Origin: Holosporales bacterium
GTDB lineage: Bacteria > Pseudomonadota > Alphaproteobacteria > BNTO01
Assembly (NCBI GenBank): GCA_031257945.1
Contig: JAIRNU010000090.1
Coordinates: forward strand, 1-6,562
Direction: 5' to 3'
DNA: 6,562 nt
The translations under genes and the position numbers were made by a program. Shown here piece after piece: positions 1-5,790 of the stretch; position 1 is the first letter of the stretch; each line of letters begins with the position of its first letter. The notes beneath the pieces were generated by a model that was given only the letters and a program-made list of their open reading frames with translations, searched no databases and was not told where the DNA came from.

Positions 1-252
1 CAAATGCATATATTTGCGCGTCACAGTACCTACTTTTGCGCGTCGCTCAAAAAATGAGCATGCTGTATCCCCAAGGGAACAAAGGCTTTCGCATGCTTGC
101 AAGATAGGTGAGTAGTAACTCGAATTCAGCAAATCTATTTATCAAACAAAAATCCGAGGAGAGTGGCGAATGTCGGAAATACCGGCGAAAACAAAGAAAA
201 TCTTCAAAAAGATAGGGATAGGCATACTAACTTGAGGCGGAGTTAGGGGTTG
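1..252. other. Unassigned sequence upstream of the intron remnant
   Basis: I see no recognisable gene here. A short direct repeat, TTTGCGCGTC, occurs at 13-22 and 35-44. A 10-mer at 63-72 (CTGTATCCCC), followed about 11 nt later by GGCTTTC, resembles the last unit of the tandem hairpin repeats near 5911. A 21-codon ATG frame at 170-235 follows a purine-rich GAGGAGAG stretch, but matches nothing I know. Because an apparent intron maturase C-terminus and domain V follow, part of this stretch could be eroded maturase or intron sequence. No reverse-transcriptase or HNH motif is visible in any plus-strand frame. Confidence 0.4.
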
Positions 253-315
253 ATGGCAGAAGCTCGGAAGAATCCTTGGCTATTTGCCCACTGGAAAGTG
301 GGATGGCTGCCGTAA
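253..315 (+). pseudogene. C-terminal remnant of a group II intron maturase (IEP)
   Basis: This frame reads MAEARKNPWLFAHWKVGWLP and then stops with TAA. The N-P-W-L-F-A-H-W block resembles the extreme C-terminus of many bacterial group II intron reverse transcriptase/maturases, as I recall that family. Its position fits, since the stop lies 11 bp before domain V, where an ORF in domain IV should end. Upstream the same frame meets a TAG within four codons, and no reverse-transcriptase, X or endonuclease motifs are readable. The gene is therefore a decayed remnant. The identification rests on one short motif plus location and could be wrong in detail. Confidence 0.5.
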
Positions 316-350
316 GGGAATAACAAGAGCCGTATGATGGGAGACTATAG

Positions 351-977
351 CTAATGAGAATCCGTCATCGCCAGAATTTCGTCGCTGGTGTTTGTAATGC
401 AGATCTTGATAGCATCTTTTAAGGCCTCAAACATTAAAGCTTCCCCTCTTACTCGTTTTTTTAACGTTCCCCAAAATTTCTCGATTTTATTAAAATCTGG
501 CGAATACGGCGGCAAAAACAATACGCAGGCGCCAACTGCCTCAATTAACTCAATTGTTGCCTTACTTTTGTGAAAGCTTGCATTATCCAAAATGACAACG
601 TCACCAGGTTCCAACGCTTTGCACAAGCAATCTTCTACCCAAGTATTAAAAACTTGCGTGTTCGTATTTTCCGAATAAATTGACGCAGCAATAATTTTAT
701 TGTCTTTCATTGCGCCTACAACATTAAGTCGCTGAATTTTTCTCCCCGGTCTTTCCGCAAGCAGCCGTAAGCCGCGGAGAGCGTAGCCGCACATTCTGGT
801 AAAAAACGTTTGAAAACCAGTTTCATCGACAAAAACTAGACGTTTCTCTGGGATTTCTTTGATTTTTTCTAAAAAGTCTGCCCGTTTCTTTTCGTCACGT
901 TCTTTGTAACGAAACGTCTTCTTTTTGTGGGAGTAGTGGAGTTTTTTTTTAAAGCTCGTTGGATCGAGCTTTGACAA
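351..977 (-). CDS. IS630 transposase, catalytic DDE frame (orfB)
   Basis: The frame encodes the RNase H-fold catalytic domain that cuts and joins the element's ends. Counting from the ATG at 977, the triad is D51 (VDETG), D131 (LDNASFHK) and E166 (DFNKIEKFW). The last two are separated by 34 residues, the DD34E spacing of the IS630/Tc1-mariner group. The PPYSPD block before the glutamate is typical. All three acidic residues are present, so the protein may be active if made. The ATG at 977 has no convincing ribosome-binding site, and the frame overlaps orfA by 109 bp, so translation probably comes through a frameshift. In the fused protein the triad would be D137, D217 and E252. The six bases missing at the left end change only the last residues before the stop. 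Confidence 0.9.
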   Translation of the reverse strand: MSKLDPTSFKKKLHYSHKKKTFRYKERDEKKRADFLEKIKEIPEKRLVFVDETGFQTFFTRMCGYALRGLRLLAERPGRKIQRLNVVGAMKDNKIIAASIYSENTNTQVFNTWVEDCLCKALEPGDVVILDNASFHKSKATIELIEAVGACVLFLPPYSPDFNKIEKFWGTLKKRVRGEALMFEALKDAIKICITNTSDEILAMTDSH

Positions 978-1234
978 ACGTCGAATGTTTTCGCGACATC
1001 CTTCTGAAACGCGTCTGGCGTTTGGTCGTAAATTTCTTTTAATTTTTGTGGATCTATTTTTTTAAAAGAACGATTTAATGGCCTATTAGCCAGAGAGCCA
1101 GTTTCGTTTTCCAATTTTTTCCACTCAGCTATAGTTTGTCGATTGATATCAAACTCCTTCGCTGTTTTTGCCATTGAACCACTCTTTTTATAATGCCGTA
1201 AAACTTGTTTACGAAAATCAGGACTGTATGCCAC
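869..1234 (-). CDS. IS630 transposase, N-terminal frame (orfA, HTH domains)
   Basis: The frame encodes the DNA-binding part of an IS630-type transposase. It opens VAYSPDFRKQVLRHY and contains two helix-turn-helix-like segments, around residues 10-45 (SMAKTAKEFDINRQTIAEWK) and 72-97 (DAFQKDVAKTFDVCQSSIQR), as in the IS630 and paired-type recognition domains. I chose the GTG at 1234 because homology-like sequence starts there and AGGAAAG lies about 6 nt upstream. The open frame extends to an ATG at 1327, but those 31 extra residues would run into the terminal repeat and look non-coding. Alone the frame gives about 121 residues. A -1 shift near residue 97 would join it to the catalytic frame, for a fused product of about 294 residues. 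Confidence 0.85.
   Translation of the reverse strand: MAYSPDFRKQVLRHYKKSGSMAKTAKEFDINRQTIAEWKKLENETGSLANRPLNRSFKKIDPQKLKEIYDQTPDAFQKDVAKTFDVCQSSIQRALKKNSTTPTKRRRFVTKNVTKRNGQTF
941..950 (-). promoter_or_regulatory. Probable -1 frameshift site, A9 run followed by C
   Basis: Read on the minus strand, the overlap of orfA and orfB contains TTT followed by nine A and a C. In the orfA frame this includes the heptamer A AAA AAC, which fits the X XXY YYZ pattern for -1 ribosomal slippage. A shift of -1 here moves translation exactly from orfA into orfB. The A9 run could also act by RNA polymerase slippage. Programmed frameshifting is known in several IS families, including some IS630 members. The alternative is a recent inactivating indel in the homopolymer. 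Confidence 0.65.
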
Positions 1235-1395
1235 AAGAACTTTCCTAGAAAATACCACTGTCACAGTTATGCATTTTTTAATAAAATTTGCGAAGGAGTT
1301 ACAACAGATTGGAAGATGGATTCTCAAGGCTTTTAGCTATATCACGTACGGTTCTGTGAGAGGCTAGGGGTGAAACTCCCCTGGCCTGCTCGAAC

Positions 1396-1660
1396 CTATT
1401 TTCAGTAGACCTATTGCGAAAGCCGTTTCTGCACCGCGGAAAGCAAGGGCTGGAAATGACTTACGCAACAGCTCTAGTTAATAATGTATGAAAAATGAAA
1501 ATAAATATTTGGTGGCCTAGTATATGGATGGTATTACTACAGTAAGGGCAGGCTTAAAGCATTGCGAAATTAACCCCCAAATACCCAAATAGATGTGGAA
1601 GGCTAAGGAAGGAGGCTAAGCAATAACACTAGTTGCTAATTTTGCTACTGGCTCTACCAC
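1396..1660. other. Intergenic stretch with no supported gene
   Basis: No open frame with family resemblance occurs on either strand. A purine-rich run, AAGGAAGGAGG, at 1605-1615 resembles a strong ribosome-binding site, but no ATG, GTG or TTG follows at normal spacing. The run is part of a short duplication of AGGCTAAGGA-like sequence. The part after 1395 should be the 3' exon of the dead intron, but what was interrupted cannot be recognised. Confidence 0.5.
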
Positions 1661-1689
1661 TTGAAAAAATTATCTCTATATACTACCAT
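1661..1689 (+). promoter_or_regulatory. Candidate sigma-70 promoter for the lipoprotein operon
   Basis: TTGAAA (1661-1666; 5 of 6 to TTGACA) is followed after 17 nt by TACCAT (1684-1689; 4 of 6 to TATAAT). It lies about 130 bp before the lipoprotein start and faces it. A competing TATACT at 1679-1684 is a better -10 on its own but is only 12 nt from the -35. This is a weak, sequence-only call. Confidence 0.3.
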
Positions 1690-1820
1690 CATAATTAGAG
1701 GGGGTTTGTTGTAGCTCTTATGCGTTAATTGGTGGTTATGTTAGGTGATGTGTTGATTGGCATGTGCGATAGCTCGGGAGTGACTTCGCAGTATTGTTGC
1801 CGTACGAAGTGGGCTCTTTG

Positions 1821-2489
1821 ATGACGAAATTTTCTAATAAGTACTTGTTAGCTGCAGGGTTAACCGTATTGCTAGCAGGGTGTGCTCCGCAGAGGATAGA
1901 CTTCGAGAATGACGTTCCACAGCGAGCCAGGAGCATATCGCAGCAACACGTAAAAAACGCTAGGGAGGCAATGGAAGTTCCCGCCCTTCGTGCACAGTAC
2001 CGTGAATATGTGAACGAAAAGAAAGGAAACTCTGGCAAGACGCTATCACGGTTGCAGCAGGAAAAGAAGGCTTTAGAGCGGAAGATATCTGTTATTGTGC
2101 GCTCAAATGGCGGTAATGTATGCCCTATTTGTCGCAAAAAGTTTAACGTTCGCCCCACGAAAAGATCGTTAATTGAAAAAAGCGCTAAGAGGCGTGCGGC
2201 TAGGAAGCCAGCAACTGGGAGGACAACCACAGTAGCCCAGCAGCCGCCACATGTAGCAACTATGCCAGCTGGAACCATGGTTCAGCAAGCGCCAACGCAG
2301 GGAGGGTTTTACGATCCATATGCCCAGCAGCAACAATTGCAACAACCTCAACTGCCTCAACAGCAAGGTGGGTTCTCTATGCAAGCGCCAACTGGAACGA
2401 TGCCGGGGCCTGAACAGCAAATGCAGTCACAAATGCCGATGCAGATGCCGCAGCAAATGCAGATGCCAATGCAAATGCCGTCTTTTTAG
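1821..2489 (+). CDS. Lipoprotein with a C-terminal Q/P/M-rich low-complexity tail
   Basis: This 222-residue protein starts MTKFSNK, has a hydrophobic h-region (YLLAAGLTVL) and a clear lipobox LLAG-C with the lipidated cysteine at residue 21. It should be exported by Sec, lipidated and anchored in the inner or outer membrane. Residues 25-95 are charged and probably helical. A CPIC motif at 101-104 is followed by a basic stretch (to about 133), then a tail rich in Gln, Pro and Met. QAPT occurs at 155-158 and 187-190, and the last 25 residues are mostly Met-Gln-Pro. An ATG at 1821 is preferred over upstream in-frame codons because it begins a normal signal peptide; its ribosome site (GTGGG) is weak. 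The platform protein gene follows 42 bp downstream in the same direction, suggesting joint transcription. I do not recognise the family; a pilotin-like or structural role is only a guess from context. Confidence 0.85.
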   Translation: MTKFSNKYLLAAGLTVLLAGCAPQRIDFENDVPQRARSISQQHVKNAREAMEVPALRAQYREYVNEKKGNSGKTLSRLQQEKKALERKISVIVRSNGGNVCPICRKKFNVRPTKRSLIEKSAKRRAARKPATGRTTTVAQQPPHVATMPAGTMVQQAPTQGGFYDPYAQQQQLQQPQLPQQQGGFSMQAPTGTMPGPEQQMQSQMPMQMPQQMQMPMQMPSF

Positions 2490-2531
2490 AAGGACTGTCG
2501 GGAGGCGCGGTTTGATGCGCTGGTAGGTATT

Positions 2532-3689
2532 GTGCCGCTTTTCAAGTATAAGGCTGTAGCGCTAGGAGGCGGCGTGCAAACTGGCATGGTGATTGGGAAG
2601 GATGTGCACGACGCGCGCGAAATTCTACGCGGCCGGGGCTTGTCGGTCGTCCGTGTTTATGTACCACACCAAGTACGGATTTTTGTTAGCCGGTTGAGGA
2701 TCCTGGAAGAAGTCGTAAAGTTTTTTGAATATCTGTGCGTTTTGTTGGGGCAAAAAATTTCACTCACCGAATCTTTGGATATTTTAGAGGCGGTTGCAGA
2801 TTTTTCCCCCCTCAAAAAAGCTATTCACCAAATTAGTGATACCATCCATAAAGGCTTCAGTTTTTCCAAAGCTCTAGCACAACATAGCCACTTATTCTCG
2901 GAGTTTATTGTTCAGTGCTGTGATAACGCCGAAAAAACTGGAAATCTATGTGAGGCCTGCCAAAATATTTGTACTTTTCTGGGAATGCGGGTCTCCATGC
3001 TAAAAATGTCCCGGAAGACCTTGTTTTACCCCTTTTGCGTATTAGGCGCGCTGTTGTTACTGTTCTTTTCAGTTTTACAATACGTAATCCCCGTAACAAA
3101 AAGTTTTATCATGGAAAATACGGTTGGCGTTCGCAGTACAAGTATAAGCCAGAAGCTCCTATTTTCCATTTCTGATTTATTTGTTGAGCACTCTTTTTTA
3201 TTCGTTTTAATCTTCGTCATTATCGTAATATTTGCTTTTGCGTTGTATCGGCGCTGGCTGCGCACCAGCCTCTTTTATGAAAAGCAAAATTGGATTTTTT
3301 GGGTGCAGATGTTCTCGACGCTTTTACTCTCTGGCGTTGCCATTAAAGACGCTTTACAAGTATCGAACTCCCACATGCCCGCGCTAAAATTGCAATTAAA
3401 GAAAATGGAGGAAAGCATTATCAATGGGGCGTCTTTTTATCAGGCTTTAACGGTGATTACGCCGTGCCTTCCAAGCATGCTGCGATTTGCGAAAATAGGT
3501 GAGGCGAACGGACTACTTGGGAAAATGCTGTTCCAATGTGCGCAACTCGAGCAGGAACACCTTAACAATCGCGTAGAAACCATGCTGGCCAGGCTATCCC
3601 CCATAATACTTGTTTTTGCGGGGGGCGCTATCGTTTGGCTAATAAGCTCTGTATTTGTCCCATTGTATGATAGCCTCCCTGGGGTATAG
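2532..3689 (+). CDS. GspF/PilC-type platform protein of a type II secretion or type IV pilus system
   Basis: This 385-residue protein matches the inner-membrane platform that couples the cytoplasmic ATPase to pseudopilus or pilus assembly. It starts at a GTG giving MPLFKYKAVA, the usual GspF/PilC opening. There are two T2SSF domains. The first, about 62-187, has FFEYLCVLLGQKISLTESL and the signature AEKTGNL (133-139). The second, about 257-378, has FSTLLLSGVAIKDAL, GASFYQAL and IGEANGLL (322-329). Membrane segments lie near 164-187, 221-239 and 357-377, the standard arrangement, and the length is close to the usual 400. GGTAGGT just upstream is a modest ribosome site. No partner genes (ATPase, pilin, secretin) are in the window, so a choice between GspF and PilC is not possible. 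The frame appears intact. It converges on the exported-protein gene, with 3 bp between the two stop codons. Confidence 0.94.
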   Translation: MPLFKYKAVALGGGVQTGMVIGKDVHDAREILRGRGLSVVRVYVPHQVRIFVSRLRILEEVVKFFEYLCVLLGQKISLTESLDILEAVADFSPLKKAIHQISDTIHKGFSFSKALAQHSHLFSEFIVQCCDNAEKTGNLCEACQNICTFLGMRVSMLKMSRKTLFYPFCVLGALLLLFFSVLQYVIPVTKSFIMENTVGVRSTSISQKLLFSISDLFVEHSFLFVLIFVIIVIFAFALYRRWLRTSLFYEKQNWIFWVQMFSTLLLSGVAIKDALQVSNSHMPALKLQLKKMEESIINGASFYQALTVITPCLPSMLRFAKIGEANGLLGKMLFQCAQLEQEHLNNRVETMLARLSPIILVFAGGAIVWLISSVFVPLYDSLPGV

Positions 3690-3692
3690 GTG

Positions 3693-5009
3693 CTAAGTGA
3701 TATCCAATTTTACCACTGCAAGCGTGATTGGGGTGTAGTCGCCTGGGTGAGTTACTCTAAACTTAATTATTGCTTGTTCGATGCGATGTATAAGTCTTTC
3801 GCATCTATTAATTATTGCTGCGTCAGAACAATTATCCCTAATATTAGTCAAAGATATAAGTACATTTTCGACTAACATTTCATGGAAATCTTGCTGTGGG
3901 GGCATTTGACCCGGCGCATCCGCAAAATAATCCTCGATATTTTGGACGAAGACTTGTTCTTCGGGGGTAGTATTCTGGTGTGTAGGAAGACCGGTTGGAG
4001 CGAGCTCCTCCGGACCGTCGCCAAAGAGATCCGCAGAGAGTTGTTCGTTAAGGGGAGTGGCGTTTGATACTTTATCTAGCGCATTTGGCGAAGGCTCACT
4101 TTGCGGCGGAGTCGGCGCAATATTTTCGTGTAATACTGGATTGAGGGGCTTGCTGACTATACTGCTAAAAAGCACCTTCTTCTGGGGGGGGACCACCGCC
4201 TCGCCGTTCTGTTCGGTCTCTCTTTTATGTTGCAAAACCGGCGGAAGATCCCTTGGAACAACTGGAGAGGAATAAGGCGAGCCCACATCGCTATCTACTA
4301 CATCACTGCGTGGGGCGCCCTGCATCGTATCATCATTCGCCCCTTGCACATCTAATATGCCCTCACTTTGCGCATTTTTGCCGTTAGGAGGATACTCCAT
4401 TGGAAGAGTAAGCTTTTTGCCACAGCATTTGTTTACTTTTGCGTAATTCCCAGCCAAATCAAATGTTTCAAACACCTTGGTAACAGAGCCCTTGCCAGGA
4501 ATTCCCTTGGCAATGACGTTATAGTTTTTGGCAGATATTCCTCTAGTATCAACAGTCCGCGCTGCAATGCTCAATGCATCAAATACTGCAAAAAACATCG
4601 GATACTTCTCTCTATACTCTTTTTCAGTAATACTCTTCTTTACAAGGCTTAAGTCTATGTCGCAATCTGGAAGAACATGCAAGTATTTCTCACACCAAAT
4701 AATAAGTTGTGCGATCGCATTGTAGAATTGTTTGTTTTGGCGTTTATGGAGGCACCTATCAACCATAGGGCTAAAACGGATTAATTTTTCGTAAAATTCC
4801 TCTACTATGTGCACAAAAAGCGTAATTTCGTTGTTGATTAGGGCGACATTCCCCCGCGCAACCAAATCGAAAAGTTGTTGTAAGTATCGTGCGAGGTCTT
4901 CATCCGTGTATTCCTCAATACTTCTTGCTGGAGCAGTAGGCGCTCCATGCGTTTTGGCGTAATAAACACCGGGTAACAATATTAGAAACAAGAAGAAACT
5001 TTTCAACAA
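3693..5009 (-). CDS. Exported protein of unknown function with a proline-rich middle
   Basis: I do not recognise a family. The 438-residue product begins with a typical Sec signal peptide: KS, a hydrophobic FFLFLILLPGV core, then YYA near residue 18 as a possible cleavage site. Residues 28-195 look helical and globular, with scattered cysteines including a CC pair near 194. Residues about 205-350 are rich in Pro, Ser, Asn and acids and are probably disordered. The last 90 residues look helical again (EMLVENVLISLTNI onward). It could be a periplasmic, surface or secreted factor, perhaps exported by the neighbouring system; that is inference. The start is uncertain: the frame opens with TTG codons (5012, 5009) after a TAA, with no good ribosome site. 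An ATG at 5040 followed by a hydrophobic stretch lies in another frame. A C8 tract (4184-4191) lies in the coding sequence. Confidence 0.82.
   Translation of the reverse strand: MLKSFFLFLILLPGVYYAKTHGAPTAPARSIEEYTDEDLARYLQQLFDLVARGNVALINNEITLFVHIVEEFYEKLIRFSPMVDRCLHKRQNKQFYNAIAQLIIWCEKYLHVLPDCDIDLSLVKKSITEKEYREKYPMFFAVFDALSIAARTVDTRGISAKNYNVIAKGIPGKGSVTKVFETFDLAGNYAKVNKCCGKKLTLPMEYPPNGKNAQSEGILDVQGANDDTMQGAPRSDVVDSDVGSPYSSPVVPRDLPPVLQHKRETEQNGEAVVPPQKKVLFSSIVSKPLNPVLHENIAPTPPQSEPSPNALDKVSNATPLNEQLSADLFGDGPEELAPTGLPTHQNTTPEEQVFVQNIEDYFADAPGQMPPQQDFHEMLVENVLISLTNIRDNCSDAAIINRCERLIHRIEQAIIKFRVTHPGDYTPITLAVVKLDIT
4184..4191 (-). repeat. C8 homopolymer in the exported-protein gene
   Basis: Eight consecutive G on the plus strand (C on the coding strand) encode the middle of VVPPQKK in the proline-rich part of the exported protein. 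Gain or loss of one base would shift the frame in the middle of the protein. Tracts of this kind are the usual basis of phase variation in surface-protein genes, but eight bases is near the lower limit for frequent slippage. Confidence 0.9.
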
Positions 5010-5092
5010 AATTTACAACTACCAAAAACACCCCCTTCATACACATTAAAGCACAAAGTTTACTTTATTTTTAGATACTTAATCTTCACTCT

Positions 5093-5185
5093 CTAACACC
5101 TAGCACGCATGCTAGTGGCCTGGCGTTTTTGTCGCAAATTTGTTTCAAAAAGGTCGTACATCTCCTGCTCATCAGGGGGCATCAT
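5093..5185 (-). CDS. Possible 30-residue small protein, downstream of an overlapping small ORF
   Basis: The frame begins MMPPDEQEMYDLFET, is hydrophilic, and ends at TAG. GGAAG lies about 3-8 nt before the paired ATG codons. Its start overlaps the stop of the next upstream minus-strand ORF (ATGATG across TGA), the arrangement typical of translational coupling. A CTAGCA-CGCA-TGCTAG hairpin (5100-5115) lies within its 3' end. Nothing similar is known to me and the size is near chance level. It may be real, a fragment of a broken gene, or noise. Confidence 0.2.
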   Translation of the reverse strand: MMPPDEQEMYDLFETNLRQKRQATSMRARC

Positions 5186-5271
5186 GCTCTTCCATATTTA
5201 TGAAGCTGTCCGCAAATGGAACAAGAGTAACCCGCAGCGGCCGAAATAGCGCGCCTGCCAAGCTCCCTCAT
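5182..5271 (-). CDS. Possible 29-residue small protein with a CSIC motif
   Basis: The frame starts MRELGRRAISAAAGYSCSIC, ends GQLHKYGRA and stops at a TGA that overlaps the start of the next small ORF. A single C-x-x-C could bind metal only with a partner. The N-terminus is basic followed by small residues, loosely like a short membrane or export segment. No convincing ribosome site precedes the ATG. It could be a leftover of a longer gene broken by frameshifts; confidence is low. Confidence 0.17.
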   Translation of the reverse strand: MRELGRRAISAAAGYSCSICGQLHKYGRA

Positions 5272-5600
5272 GAAAAAGCGTTATCTGTAATTCGTGGTAT
5301 TTTCCACCACCTTACTTCGTCTATAACACATCTTGACGCCACAATGTCCTAGAAACGTACAAATTCAGCACCTCCAAGACACCATTCATTTTCTTTGTTG
5401 GTTTGCCAAGGATAAGCGTATCGTCAAACACTTTACAATTCATATTGCGCATTGTACTGAAAGCTGCAAAAAAGCTGAAGATCACCACACTAATATGGGT
5501 GTAATTAGATGCGTTGACAAGACTTACCATGAAGTATTTAGTAAAAGTATCGAGTTCGAAGAGAAATGTTCCCACGTGGTACAGGAGTCGAGCTCCAGAT
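5272..5600. other. Stretch with no supported gene
   Basis: Both strands are open over part of this stretch: a TTG-started plus-strand frame (5333-5899) and a GTG-started 84-codon minus-strand frame (5321-5575). Neither has a ribosome site, a start ATG or a recognisable motif, and they overlap each other. I treat the stretch as decayed or non-coding DNA. Confidence 0.45.
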
Positions 5601-5609
5601 TAGCAAGAG

Positions 5610-5634
5610 AAAAGGCCCGTAGGATTTACGGGCC
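5610..5634 (-). terminator. Rho-independent terminator-like hairpin, minus strand
   Basis: GGCCCGTA (5614-5621) pairs perfectly with TACGGGCC (5627-5634) around a 5-nt loop. On the minus strand the stem is followed by TTTT (5613-5610) and then CTC. On the plus strand it is followed by CTGTT, so termination is expected only for minus-strand transcripts coming from above 5640. The U tract is short, so efficiency may be modest. No gene is known to feed into it. Confidence 0.5.
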
Positions 5635-5645
5635 CTGTTACAGCA

Positions 5646-5707
5646 GTAGACTATGCACAATGGCAATAATAATGGCGCCGTTATTATTGCGTTATCGCGT
5701 AGTCTAC
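5646..5707. repeat. 62-bp palindrome
   Basis: GTAGACTA at 5646-5653 is inverted exactly as TAGTCTAC at 5700-5707. A 26-bp inner palindrome at 5664-5689 (CAATAATAA, a GGCGCC core, TTATTATTG) has one T/G mismatch pair. Both share the same centre (5676.5), so this is one interrupted palindrome. It could form a cruciform in DNA or a long hairpin in RNA. Confidence 0.9.
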
Positions 5708-5790
5708 TTTCCTCTTGCGAATATTATTATCCACGGTAGCGTTTTCGTCATACAGTCAATATCAGCTTGCACCATATCAGTATTCGAGAA

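Larger units (their letters stand above)
348..1339 (-). mobile_element. IS630-family insertion sequence inside intron domain V
   Basis: This 992-bp element is bounded by TA on each side (346-347 and 1340-1341), the target duplication of the IS630/Tc1-mariner superfamily. The uninterrupted intron copy at 5965-6042 has one TA at this point, so the ends can be placed exactly. Terminal inverted repeats begin TAGCTAA on both sides and continue with TGAGAATCC. At the 1339 end six extra bases (AAGCCT) separate the two blocks; they are absent at the 348 end. The element encodes one transposase in two overlapping frames on the minus strand. The transposase stop codon lies inside the terminal repeat at 351-353. 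Confidence 0.93.
315..1395 (+). mobile_element. 3' end of a group II intron (domains V-VI), split by an IS
   Basis: Removing the insertion and one TA joins 327-347 to 1342-1354. This gives a 34-nt domain V that starts GAGCCGTAT, has the AGC catalytic triad at its positions 2-4, a GAGA (GNRA) tetraloop, a two-nucleotide AC bulge and the closing strand GTACGGTTC. Domain VI follows at about 1360-1395, as a stem of GGCTAGGGG with CCCCTGGCC. The intron 3' end is probably near 1395, because group II introns usually end in AY. A second copy on the minus strand (5965-6042) has an uninterrupted domain V and confirms the empty site. Domains I-III are not recognisable upstream, so this copy is a remnant. 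The IS destroys the domain V helix, so the copy cannot splice. Confidence 0.82.
5601..5720. repeat. Possible ~120-bp inverted-repeat element (MITE-like or structured RNA)
   Basis: GCAAGAG at 5603-5609 is inverted as CTCTTGC at 5712-5718, with further A/T pairs on both sides (AAA with TTT). Between them lie an 8-bp perfect hairpin (5614-5634) and a 62-bp palindrome (5646-5707). The whole would fold as an outer stem holding two internal hairpins. No ORF is needed to explain it. It may be a non-autonomous mobile palindrome or a small structured transcript. No clear target duplication is visible beyond AT on each side. Confidence 0.5.

Noticed and set aside
1235..1327. Longer start of the first transposase frame at an ATG
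   Set aside because: The extra 31 residues approach the terminal repeat and do not look like transposase; the GTG at 1234 has a better ribosome site and fits the family start.
1605..1700. Strong ribosome-site-like AAGGAGG followed by a short hydrophobic TTG frame from 1633
   Set aside because: The spacing to TTG is about 17 nt and the frame is only about 21 codons; the purine run belongs to a local duplication.
1736..2278. 180-codon minus-strand frame opposite the lipoprotein gene
   Set aside because: It is a shadow of the lipoprotein gene, which has a signal peptide and lipobox; the antisense frame has neither domains nor a plausible composition.
5321..5575. 84-codon minus-strand frame with hydrophobic segments
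   Set aside because: It has a GTG start, no ribosome site and no family resemblance, and it competes with the plus-strand frame above. The evidence is too weak to call a gene.
5651..5735. Two near DnaA boxes (CTATGCACA at 5651 and TTATCCACG at 5727) beside the palindrome
   Set aside because: Each differs from TTATNCACA by one base, there are only two, and no replication gene is nearby. Chance matches are likely.
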